Assembly: GCA_001275005.1 (NCBI GenBank)
Contig: JWZX01002168.1
Span: 1-43,375, forward strand
DNA: 43,375 nucleotides
Direction: 5' to 3'
Source of the DNA: Chrysochromulina tobinii
Taxonomy: Eukaryota; Haptophyta; Prymnesiales; Chrysochromulinaceae
A program made the position numbers and the translations under genes. Numbering within the stretch: the stretch's first letter is position 1; each line of letters starts with the position of its first letter. The notes below the pieces were generated by a model, which searched no databases, was not told where the DNA came from, and saw nothing but the letters and a program-made list of their open reading frames with translations. Shown piece after piece: positions 16,248-25,144 of the stretch.

Positions 16248-18033
16248 ATGAACCTCACGCTGCCCGCAGACCTCATCTGGACGGTGGCCGTCACTCCTCT
16301 CGAGGAGCAGCTGCCGCAGCCAACAAAGGCACCACCCCAACCCATTCCGATCCTCAAGTGCGTCCAGACCCCTGCACGCGCCTCGCAATCCTCCATCAGC
16401 AGCCCCTGACACGCGCGGTCTTTGTGTGCGCGCAGTCGCGTGGTCGTTAGCAACCACGCGGCAAAGGCGGCGTTGCGCGAACGCCGAGGCACGCATGATG
16501 CGGCTCATCGTGTAGTGATGCACGTGCCCTCGGCTCCGCCGGAGCTCCGCGTGATGATGTCGATCCCGACCATCTTCAATCCGAACTTGAACGGCATGGA
16601 GCCCATTTCCGACTTCCTTCCCAGCCCGAACGAGACGGTCGGCTTCAAGTGCGCCCCTCGCCTGTCGTGTCCTGATTGCCCGCGATGCACCGCGCGTGCC
16701 CATCTCGCAACGATGCCCGCGAGGCGCGCGCTCCCTCTCCCCACGCCATGTCTCCACGCCACCGCGTGGTTTTGTCTCATCTGCTTGCCCCCACCCTTAT
16801 AACCTCGCAGCTACAAGGTCGACGGGATCCTCGGCTCGGGCTCCTTTGCCACCGTCTTCCGCGCCGTGCACGAAGGCGCCCAGAACCGGCCCGTGGCACT
16901 CAAGTGCCTAAAGAACGCAAAGGAGACGATGGATGCCGGGCTGGGCGAGGCCCGGGTTCAATCTATGATCCGCCTACATGACCCACTCGGCCGCCGGCAC
17001 ATTGTGCGACTGCTCGACTGCTTCTACTACCGCGAGCACCTCTTTCTTGTGTACGAGCGCCTCAACGCGTCCGTCTCGGCGCACTGCACGCACCTCGAGA
17101 CACTTGGCCCGCGCGCGCGCGCTGAGTACTGGCACGCAGGCTCGATCGGGGCCCTCTCCATCCAGATGCTCGACGCGCTCGCCTTCCTCACCTACCTCGG
17201 CATCACGCACTGCGACGTCAAGACGGCCAACATCTGCATCGTCAACGCGGAGCGTCGCATCTTCAAGCTAATCGACTTCGGCTCGGTTGTCCTCACGCAC
17301 GATGCCCACATGTCCTACCTGCAGGTGAGTGCCACTGAGTGCTACTGAGTGCCCCCCGCCCGATCACCTCCCAAGTGCCTCCCGATCGCCGCGCCTCGGT
17401 GGTCCTCACGTGTTCGACACCCACCATGACGCCCACCCACCCCCTACCCTGCAGAGCCTCTGGTACCGCGCGCCCGAGGTGATCCTCGGCCTCAGCTGGA
17501 CGCCCAAGATCGACGTGTGGTCCCTCGGCTGCGTGGCCATCGAAGTCGCGCTCGGCTTCTTGCCCTTCCAGTTCGCGTCGACTGAGCTCGTCCTCGCTGC
17601 CCACAATGCTACCCGCGGGCCCTTCCCACCATGGATGATGGAAGGGCCACTCGGATCCATCTACTTCTCCGGCTCCGGCTGCGTGTACGAGATCGACCCT
17701 CGCGCCGCCGCCCCGGGCGCCTACCTGCTGCACGCCGTGCCCAACACGACGCTGACCGAGCTGCTCGTCCAACAGCTCGATCCCGCCATATTCGGCGACG
17801 TGGTCTCCTTCGGTAACTTCGCAAAGACGCTTCTGACCGTCGACCCCGACGTACGCCCTACTGCGGCGGAGGCGCTGCAGCACCCGTGGATGGCCTCGTA
17901 TGGTCTCCCCCCAATCGATCCTCCGATCGTGCCTGAGGGCCCGCTTCCCCCGATCGATCCCCAGTTCAATTCCCCGATCGGCGCGCCTGTGACGCCCGCG
18001 TCGTCGGACGAGGTCCCTCTGACGGCGAGATAG
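16248..18033 (+). CDS. DYRK-like (CMGC) protein kinase, four exons
   Basis: Exons: 16248-16357, 16436-16648, 16811-17324, 17455-18033 (471 residues). Splice sites are gtgcgt/gcgcag, gtgcgc/ctcgcag and gtgagt/ctgcag; all frames join. A short NAPA-like N-terminal region (PNLNGMEPISDFLPSPNETV) precedes YKVDGILGSGSFATVFRAV (Gly loop), VALKCLK (VAIK Lys), HCDVKTANICI (catalytic loop in the HCD form typical of DYRK/HIPK) and IDFGSVV (DFG). The activation loop reads MSYLQSLWYRAPEV; the autophosphorylated second Tyr of the DYRK YxY is kept, the first is Met. WSLGC and RPTAAEALQHPWM follow. It should be an active Ser/Thr kinase. The start may be further upstream if a 5' exon was missed. Confidence 0.85.
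17325..17454 (+). other. Kinase intron 3
   Basis: This 130-nt intron (gtgagtgccactgagtgcta to cctaccctgcag) begins with two units of the decamer type (TGAGTGCCAC, TGAGTGCTAC) but otherwise looks ordinary. It interrupts the activation loop right after YLQ. Confidence 0.85.
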
Positions 18034-18846
18034 CCCAGAGGTACACCCGAGGTAGCCCCATACTATGGGCGCGGCAGAGCTAGGCGAGCGGACCACGGCA
18101 CCGCCGCGTAGACGCACACCGCGCAGCGCCTACAGCTACACGCGCGCCGTTAGACGAGTGGCCATCCCTCCGGCGATAAAGGTGTCGTCGATGGCATTTA
18201 GGATACCTGCCCGCACGCACGCGCCTCGAGAGATACTCATGGAGCAGCCCTACGGAGTAAGGCTGGTGAGTGATCGGCGCAGCGCGCGGTGCGCCTCTTT
18301 TCGCTCTCGACGGGGGGTGCGGCAAGGGCGGTGGTTTGGCGGTGGTGGATACGGTTGGGGAGGGCGTAGGCGGAGGCAGGCATGGTGAGTGACGCATCTA
18401 GCGTGCCGCTGCTCCACGAGATGCCGGCCCGACTGCAGTTAGACTCCCTGCGGTCGCGGCCGCTCCGTGACGGCAGACATACGCTACAAGTAGAATCTAG
18501 ATCAGACGGTGCACACAGTCACATCCAAGCCGGACCGGACGGACGGCGCAAGGAGGTCTTAGTGTGTGTATTCTAAGTATTAAGTAAGTGAGTAAAGTAA
18601 TCTGTATTAAGCAATCTCCAAGCACAAGCAAGGTGACGCGAATATTCGTCAGTGTCATTCGGCGACGCGATAGATTAGAGAGTGAGATTATCAGTAACAT
18701 ATGCCTTCAATCGAATCCCATAAGTCGTTCAGTCAACCGGCGCTGCATCATTTTCTTTCTCTCTCCCGCGCGTGCTATGGATCCCGGATTCCCACCAATC
18801 CCACGTGCAGGCCGTCAGGAACAGGACGAGGCTGCCGCTTTGGCGG
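18034..18846. other. Tail-to-tail intergenic region
   Basis: About 0.8 kb lies between the kinase and GH31 stops. 18065-18400 is GC-rich with one open frame of biased composition that I do not accept as a gene. 18550-18720 is AT-rich (tattaagtaagtgagtaaag). No RNA gene or repeat array is visible. 3' UTRs of both genes are expected. Confidence 0.5.
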
Positions 18847-21800
18847 TCACGGCGCCACGATGGAGCCACTTGCCCCAATGTCGACGACATTGCTCGAAAC
18901 CACCGGCCCGCCAGTTGCCTGATAGAGGACGAGGCGCAGCTGCGTGAACATCGAAGGTGGCGAGGGCGCCCCGCGCGAGACGACCCACGAGAGCGTACGT
19001 GCCTTGTCGTCCCAGCTGAAGGTGGTGCCGCGCATCGCCGTCGCCGTCGCGTAGTCCGTCGTCTCACCATCATCCTCAATCATCTGGAACGCGCCGTCCG
19101 CGCCGCCGTACACGCGCACCTCGAGCGGCCCACCCGGCAGCGCCCCAGTGTACTGCAAGAGGGGCACGAGGGGAACGATGGCGCCCGCGGGCGCAAACAC
19201 GGGCACAGCGGTGAAGTTGTCGTCGCTGTGAACCACGTCGATCGTGGGTCCCCTGATGGGGATCGTCCTCGTACCTTCCTTATTTGGCTCCGTGTCGAAG
19301 GGATACCACAGCCCCTCAGGCAGGTAGGCCGGGCTCTTCTCAGTCTCGCTTGTGAGGATCGGCGCGACGAGGAGCTCGCCGTCGAGCCACTGCGCAGTCA
19401 GGTCGGTGACGACGGGATCGTTCGGAAAGGCGGCGGCGAGCGGGCGCATCCACAGTCTTCCGGTGGTGTGCATCGCATGTGCGAGGGAGTAGTGGAACGC
19501 GATGAGGCGGTAGCGCTGGTTGAGAGCGCTGCGCATCCGGCTCGCGTATGGTTCGGGCCACAAGAAGGGGAAGTGCGGCTTGGCGTTCAGGGTACTGTGC
19601 ACCCTCATCGTGGGGAAGAAGGCGCCCGCTTGCATCCAGCGCGTCAGCAGCGGGCCGTTGGTCTCTCCAGTGAAGCCGCCGATATCGCACGCTACGTACG
19701 GCGCACCCGCAAGACCCCATCGGAGGATCATCGCGGGTGTGGACAGGAGATCGTCCCAACTTGGGTTGATGTCGCCTGTCCATACGGTAGCGCCCAGTCG
19801 CGCCATGCCAGGCGACCACGCGCGGTTGATTGAGTAGAAGCGCGCCGTCGAATTGTGCGCTGCGAGCGTCTGCTGCTGCGCCAGGTTCCAATAATAAAAG
19901 GTGAAGTAGTCGGTCTCGCCCTCGTCGTTCCAAAAGAAGCTCACGCCGTCGCTCAGGTAGTGCTGCTGGTGCGATACGTACCATTCCCGCGCGGCCGGGA
20001 TGCTGTAGTTGAGGTTACGCTGCTCGGCGTACAGTGATTTGGAGTGCAGCGCCCGCATGGTCTCAGGGGTCTCGCTCAGATTGCGCGGCGGCGCGTCGTA
20101 CTGGGCAGTCTCCCCCCCCGGCAGCACGAAGCCCTTTTGGCGTGCCTCGTCGAGCAGCGCCGTGTTGCCGAGCCGGGGCTTGCGGATGCCGCCGAAGCGA
20201 ATGTGCCTGTCCTCACGGTACGACTGGAACTGCTGCTGCGGCTCCGGGAAGGTGGTGGCGCCGTACCTGATGAGGGATGCACTCAATGGTAATCAGTGGT
20301 AATCAAGGGTATCAAGGGATGCCGCGTAGCTGATGAGGGGCGCAATCATCGATGAGGGGCGCAATCACGGCTGCGGCTCCGGGAAGGTGGTGGCACCGTA
20401 CCCAAAGTCAGTGTACCACGAGACTCCTTCTGGGGTAATCAGTGGCAATCAGTGGTAATCAGTGGTAATCAGTGGTAATCAAGGCACCGTACCCAAAGTC
20501 AGTGTACCACGAGACTCCTTCTGGGGTAATCAGTGGTAATCAGTAGTAATCAGTGGTAATCAAGGCATCGTACCCAAAGTCAGTGTACCACGAGACTCCT
20601 TCTGGGGGGAAGCCGTAGTCGGAGATGTTTGTGAACCATTCAAACTGCGATGAGGGCGGGAGTCGAGCGAGCGTGCGAGTTCACAGCGGGTTCACAGCGG
20701 GTTCATCCGCGTCTCATGGGCGGTCAGCAGTCAGCATGCAATGAGCGGCTTCATCCATGCAATCAACGGCTTCCTCCGCGTCACATGGGGTCAGCAGTCA
20801 GCACGGGTGCACACGCGCGCGGCAGGTCGAGGGGTCCCGGCTCGCACATCGCCGATTGGATATTGGAGGTAATCCGTGGTAATCAGTGGTAATCAGTGGT
20901 AATCAGTGGTAATCAAGGCTCGCACATCGCCGATCATGGCGTCGATTGGGTATTGGCCGTCGCGGAACTGCTGGAGCATCGACTCAATGTACGCGCGGTC
21001 CTTCCATCCCCAGCGGGACGCGAAGAAGCCGAACGCGTATCGTGGCGGCACGGCCGGGGCTCCGATGAGGGCATAATACGATTGCGTGCCCTCGTCGAGC
21101 GTCGACGCGGGCATCAGGTACAGCTCGAAGCCCGTGCCCCGTCTGGGGTGATTCCACGTGACGGCGCTCGTGGTGCGGGTGAAGGTGCTGGGGAAGAGGT
21201 TCGTCTTGCCGCTCCCCGTCGTCTCGCTCTCCGGCACCACGCCAAGGCAGCCGTAGCCGTCGGTGGACCAGTAATAGGGGGCGAAGACGCGCGTGTTGTC
21301 TACGACCGGGGACACCGTACCCGTGATGCTGAGCGCCCTGGCGCTCTTGTCGGCGCCCGCCCCGTACAGCGTGCTGGTGGGCGACGCAGAGAGGACCAGG
21401 CTGCGGGGCCCGAAACCAGTCCCTAGTGTGCGGTCTGAGCGCGGCATCGTGCCATCGATGGCGGACATGAGCCAGCAGTTGCCTTCGGAGTCGCCCGGCT
21501 GTCCATAGATCCAGTGGGCGCATCCTTTCGTGGCCTTGCACTTGCTGCAGCACTCGGCCTCGTTGTGAACCGTCGCCGGATCACCCGCCCGCGTCCCAGC
21601 CGTGATGTCGGTACCCTGCTGTGCCGCGCACGTGTCATTCGATGAGCCACCGTCAATCGGCATGGAGCGCGTCAGCTCCTTGCCGTGCGCGTCGAGGAGC
21701 ACAAGCTCGGAGTTGGGAGACACGAGAACGCTGCCAATGGAGGCAGCCACGATGCCCGTGCCAGTCACACCAGACACCTTTTCGAAGCTTGCATCTGGCC

Positions 21801-21990
21801 CTTCAGGAGCGACCATTGGCGTGTCTATGGGAGCCTCGCCAGCGGTCGTGAGGAAGCGCACACGGAAGGCCGAGGTGCCTCGCGTGGACAAGGCGATCGA
21901 TCCAGAGCCAGAGGGGAGCGGCACGACTACTTCCGCGTCGAGCGCGGCGGCGGCCATGGCGGCGACGCCCATAACGAAAAGTGATGTCAT
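18847..21990 (-). CDS. Glycoside hydrolase family 31 with a PAN-like insert, three exons
   Basis: Exons on the minus strand: 21990-20926, 20644-20574, 20266-18847 (851 residues). A signal peptide (MTSLFVMGVAAMAAAALDA) starts exon 1. A Cys-rich PAN-like insert (ECCSKCKATKGCAHWIY) lies in the N-terminal part. The GH31 barrel begins FFASRWGWKDRAYIESMLQQ and continues across the introns: IDAMIGD|FEWFTNISDYGFPPEG. Catalytic motifs are FFWNDEGETDYF (nucleophile Asp) and TVWTGDINPSWDDL (acid/base Asp). The C-terminal beta domain follows. It is a retaining alpha-glycosidase of secretory or extracellular glycans; alpha-glucosidase versus another specificity cannot be told. Both introns are repeat-built and contain copies of exon ends. 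Sulfotransferase and transporter genes lie upstream on the same strand. Confidence 0.88.
20267..20573 (-). repeat. GH31 intron 2: exon copies including an uninterrupted exon-exon junction
   Basis: A 44-nt block (the end of exon 2, encoding EGVSWYTDFGYGA) occurs three times: 20564-20607 (real exon and junction), 20483-20526 and 20392-20435. TGATTACCAC arrays separate them. The third copy runs directly into a copy of the exon-3 start (20369-20400), so it preserves the sequence as it would read without an intron. The intron ends tgcatccctcatcag before gtacggcgcc, and begins gtacgatgcc. Confidence 0.93.
20645..20925 (-). repeat. GH31 intron 1: decamer array and exon copy
   Basis: This 281-nt intron starts gtgcgagccttgattaccac with four TGATTACCAC-type units. 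It then has a copy of the exon-1 end plus donor (atcggcgatgtgcgagcc, 18 nt identical), short repeated stretches (gggttcacagc and catgcaatgagcggctt types), and ends ccctcatcgcag. The exon phase is 0. Confidence 0.9.
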
Positions 21991-22046
21991 GAGGCTGGAT
22001 TGTGGGCGGCGACACCGATGACGAAACCGAAGCTCAAAGGTCAGCT

Positions 22047-23201
22047 CTAAAGTTCGAGGCGTTTCGACGCCGCCTGAGTACAAATGTACCGCCGCTGAAC
22101 GTACGTACATCCTCGAGCGGCAGGTGAACCGCCGCTGCTGCCGCGAGTGCGAATCCCACCGACGGGCTGGTCGCTCGTCGGGGCACCCGCCATGCGAGTT
22201 TGGTTTGAGCTCCGACGGCCCTCGCGCCCTGCAGGGTCCTCGCCCCAGCCGAAGCTACGACCAATAAGGGCGTAGAGCTCGGCATTGTGCGGCCGGAAGA
22301 AGGCATCAAGCTTCGCTAGTTCCACAGTGGCGAGTCGGCCGACGTACCCCGCGCCGCCCCACTGACCGCCCGCGTTGCGCTCGGCGCCCGTCTGGCCCTT
22401 CTTCTCTAGCGAGGCCATCATCGCGGAGGGTATGGCTAGCCCTGCATGCGCCAGCACTCGCCGCACCGTCGGCAGCGGGTCAGCGTAAAACTCCTCGGAG
22501 CACTCGACGAGGACGCTCTCGCGACCAAAGTGCGCAAAGAAGCGCGCAAGGTGGCGCGCGTACAGGCCGTAGTTGAAGAACATGCGCACCAAGTTCGGCT
22601 CGGCTGGGCACTCGGGTGCGCATGCTATCATCCGATCCAGGCTGGATGCAAACTCGTCGTACGTCGCACGCTTCTGGGCCGCTCGGTGCTCGTTCATGCC
22701 CATGTTGTATGCGGAGTAGAAGCGATCGCTCGGATTGCGCAGGATTGTCACAAGCCGTGCGCGCGGCCCGAGCTGCTGCCGCATCATCGCGATGCGCTCA
22801 TCGGGCAGGACGAGGTAGTCGGGCGATGCGTCAAAGGCGATGGCCGTCGACGTGGCAGCCTCGACCTCAGGGCACGCAAACAGCCGACGGTACCAGCAGA
22901 GATTGACGCCGGCCTCGATCCCACGTGAGAAATAGCGTACTTCTTTGTCCCACGTGCACATCGACTTCCGCGTCAACCTTGGCCAATCACTTCTGCCGCT
23001 CTTGCAATCTGGGAAGACGATGTCGGGATGCGCTCGCAGCATGTTCGCCAGAGCAGTCGTGCCGCATTTGCGCGCACCGATGAGCAGGAGTGATGGAAGC
23101 AAGCCACCCGCGGTGGAGCAGGACGCGTTTGCGCTGCAGTCGGTCGCCTGGGAGGAAGCCATTAAGCGGGCTTCACGCCCCCCTCGTGTGAAAAACAACA
23201 T
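22047..23201 (-). CDS. PAPS-dependent carbohydrate sulfotransferase (heparan-sulfate type)
   Basis: The frame gives 384 residues from ATG 23201; ATG 23162 (MASSQATDCS) is equally possible. LLLIGARKCGTTALANMLRA is the 5'-phosphosulfate loop and VTILRNPSDRFYSAYNMG the 3'-phosphate site of Golgi-type N/O-sulfotransferases. HPDIVFPDCK and KEVRYFS fit the family. It would transfer sulfate from PAPS to a polysaccharide. No N-terminal membrane anchor is visible, unusual for a Golgi enzyme, so a 5' exon may be missing. About 80 residues after FGWGEDPAG lack family similarity and end only 57 nt before the GH31 start, so the true 3' end may differ. Confidence 0.82.
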   Translation of the reverse strand: MLFFTRGGREARLMASSQATDCSANASCSTAGGLLPSLLLIGARKCGTTALANMLRAHPDIVFPDCKSGRSDWPRLTRKSMCTWDKEVRYFSRGIEAGVNLCWYRRLFACPEVEAATSTAIAFDASPDYLVLPDERIAMMRQQLGPRARLVTILRNPSDRFYSAYNMGMNEHRAAQKRATYDEFASSLDRMIACAPECPAEPNLVRMFFNYGLYARHLARFFAHFGRESVLVECSEEFYADPLPTVRRVLAHAGLAIPSAMMASLEKKGQTGAERNAGGQWGGAGYVGRLATVELAKLDAFFRPHNAELYALIGRSFGWGEDPAGREGRRSSNQTRMAGAPTSDQPVGGIRTRGSSGGSPAARGCTYVQRRYICTQAASKRLEL

Positions 23202-23214
23202 CGCGGTACATGCA

Positions 23215-23260
23215 TGCTACGGCACTGTTACTGCCCGCTCAGAAAACACACACGTTACAT
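23215..23260 (+). repeat. Dispersed repeat, copy 2 of 2
   Basis: It matches the reverse complement of 1595-1640 at 41 of 46 positions (tgctacggcactgttactgc start). It lies 14-59 nt upstream of the sulfotransferase ATG, pointing away from that gene. Confidence 0.65.
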
Positions 23261-23364
23261 CTCGTGTGCGTGTCGGTTTGTGAAAGCCAGAAAAACCCAA
23301 CGCGGTTCGCGGAGCGTACCGGTACCGGTATGCGCAATTGGGTATGCGACGGCACTAATACTCA

Positions 23365-23393
23365 GTCAGATACGATCTCCAATCGTATCTGAC
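23365..23393. terminator. Perfect inverted repeat, 12-bp stem, 5-nt loop
   Basis: GTCAGATACGAT and ATCGTATCTGAC are perfect complements around CTCCA. It sits 96 nt past the transporter stop, so a 3'-end structure or transposon footprint are both possible. Confidence 0.6.
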
Positions 23394-23488
23394 AAGCTCA
23401 CCACTACCGGATCTCAGCCTGCTTGCAGGAAGTCGGATGTTGAGTATACAGTCTACAAAACTCGACATGTCGCCGGAGGTCAGAAACG

Positions 23489-24808
23489 TCAGACACGCCG
23501 GTGGTGCTGCTGCTCCGGGGGGGCGGGGTCGCGGGGGCGCGGCGCGGCACGAGCGACATGCACGGCCTTGAGCTCCTTGAGCTCTGTAGCTGGTGGCGGG
23601 GCGGTTTCTGGTGCTGCAGCATCCGCTAGCTCCTCGATCAGCTCGATCTCGAGCCAGGTCCAGCCGCTCGGTCGGACCCCCGCGGTATGCAAGGCCGCTG
23701 CCGCCATCGCGTTCACCTGCTTGCGTTGCTTGACGCAGTTGTACATGAGCACGCCGAGTGAGCAGATGGCAAATCCACTCAGGTTCACAACCGTGAGGTG
23801 ATCGCCGCGGGTAACTGCCGCCAGCAAGATGGTGAGCAGCTCCTTGAGGATGCCCAAGATGGATAGCGTCAGGGATGAGGTGAGCTTCACCAGCCAAAAC
23901 TCGGCGAGCAGCAGGGCGAACACGAGAGACGAGACGATGGTGAGGAATACAAGCAGCTGCAACGAGAGCTCTGCGGAGCTGAGAAACGGGGACTCGAGTA
24001 TCTCGCTCTCGAAGGCGAGTGCCGGTACCAGCGCACAGATCGCCGTGACGGGCGAGATGTACATCACGGAGCCCAGCGGATGGGAGTGGCGGGAAAGGAG
24101 AGCGGAGGGAGGCTCTGGACCCACGGCCGGCGCAGCGCCATTTGAATGGTCGGCGCTGGGGTGGTCGGCGCTGGTTCTGCAGCTTGAAGCGTCGCTGGAC
24201 CTGGCGCTCGTGGAGCTCCCGATCGACTCGCCGCTTCCAGCCGCGCGGCCTTTCATCAGAAGCTGGGTGAGAGCCCATCGGAGGCCACTCATGGCGGCCG
24301 AGGCAAGGCCGGTGAGCAGTCCAAACCCGCTGAAGCTGACTTCGGCGGACGAGGCCAGACCGATGCCAATGCACACAAGGGCGATGCTCGCCGCGGTGAG
24401 CGTCGACATTGGCTCGAGCCTGAGCAGCCAGCCAGCGAGCAAGACGAACGCCGGAATCGTGCCCTTGATGATCATGTGAAATGAGACGGACACCATGAGC
24501 AGACTCCAGTTCGAAAAGCCGATGTCTAAAGCCGTGCACAGCCCGATGGGCACCACCACCTTCTGGATGGTCTTGCGCGCGAGGGCCGGTTGGCGAAAGC
24601 GTGGAAGGCGTGTGATCAGACAGGCAAGCGTGGCGACTACGGCGTTAGTGGAAGCTGTCATGACGAATGGATAGTGGAATTCGCGGTTGGTGAGCAAGTG
24701 CTTGTTGGCAAAGACGATTGTGATGCTGGCAAGATACCATGTGAGAATCAGTGCTAAGATGACCAGGTGGCGTCGCCACGTGGGCGCGTCCATGCCACAC
24801 AAATCCAT
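23489..24808 (-). CDS. Drug/metabolite transporter, SLC35C2 / triose-phosphate-translocator type
   Basis: The frame gives 439 residues from ATG 24808 (MDLCGMDAPTWRRHLVILAL); ATG 24793 is also possible. About ten hydrophobic helices are seen. LTWYLASITIVFANKHLLTN with REFHYPF, SFHMIIKGTIPAFVLLAGW and GLASAAMSGLRWALTQLLMK are typical of the SLC35C2-like branch. A Ser-rich cytosolic loop (AAGSGESIGSSTSARSS onward) splits the two halves. The tail is Pro/Arg-rich. Family members sit in Golgi or plastid membranes and exchange nucleotide sugars or sugar phosphates. The sulfotransferase and GH31 genes downstream suggest glycan supply. No intron is needed. Confidence 0.8.
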   Translation of the reverse strand: MDLCGMDAPTWRRHLVILALILTWYLASITIVFANKHLLTNREFHYPFVMTASTNAVVATLACLITRLPRFRQPALARKTIQKVVVPIGLCTALDIGFSNWSLLMVSVSFHMIIKGTIPAFVLLAGWLLRLEPMSTLTAASIALVCIGIGLASSAEVSFSGFGLLTGLASAAMSGLRWALTQLLMKGRAAGSGESIGSSTSARSSDASSCRTSADHPSADHSNGAAPAVGPEPPSALLSRHSHPLGSVMYISPVTAICALVPALAFESEILESPFLSSAELSLQLLVFLTIVSSLVFALLLAEFWLVKLTSSLTLSILGILKELLTILLAAVTRGDHLTVVNLSGFAICSLGVLMYNCVKQRKQVNAMAAAALHTAGVRPSGWTWLEIELIEELADAAAPETAPPPATELKELKAVHVARAAPRPRDPAPPEQQHHRRV

Positions 24809-25144
24809 GTCTTGTCGGTCGCCATGCGAATTTGCGCTGGCTGTGCGTACGCGCGTCCAAGAGCCCCGGGGAGGGACCGACGCGCAAATAACCCAAACGC
24901 GGCAAGTTCGATCCCTTCGAAGGCTGATTCTGAATCTCTCAGCGCGTGAGAGGAGGCGCACACATGTGGGCACAGCCTGCACGCACTCACCGCTGCGCAG
25001 AGTAATGGGCACGGCACATCATGATCAGGTACCGCAGTACAACATACTCCCAACTCAGTCTTCCTCGTCCGCTCTCTCCCACAGGACTCCCCAAAACCAC
25101 AAGACACGCCGCCTGTTCACTGATCGATAGTCATCCTCTGGCCT
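24809..25144. other. Intergenic region between transporter and C2-repeat gene
   Basis: This 336-nt stretch holds the transporter promoter and the 3' UTR of the giant upstream gene. The transporter frame is open to 25012 without a better ATG. No repeat array or RNA gene is seen. Confidence 0.5.

Larger units (their letters stand above)
23202..23488. other. Intergenic region with dispersed repeat and hairpin
   Basis: This 287-nt gap lies between the transporter stop and the sulfotransferase start. It holds the second copy of the 46-nt dispersed repeat, a near-palindromic gcgtaccggtaccggtatgc patch (23316-23336) and a perfect 12-bp inverted repeat (23365-23393). Confidence 0.6.

Noticed and set aside
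18065-18388. 107-codon + strand frame after the kinase
   Set aside because: Arg/Gly-biased composition typical of GC-rich noncoding DNA; more likely 3' flank.
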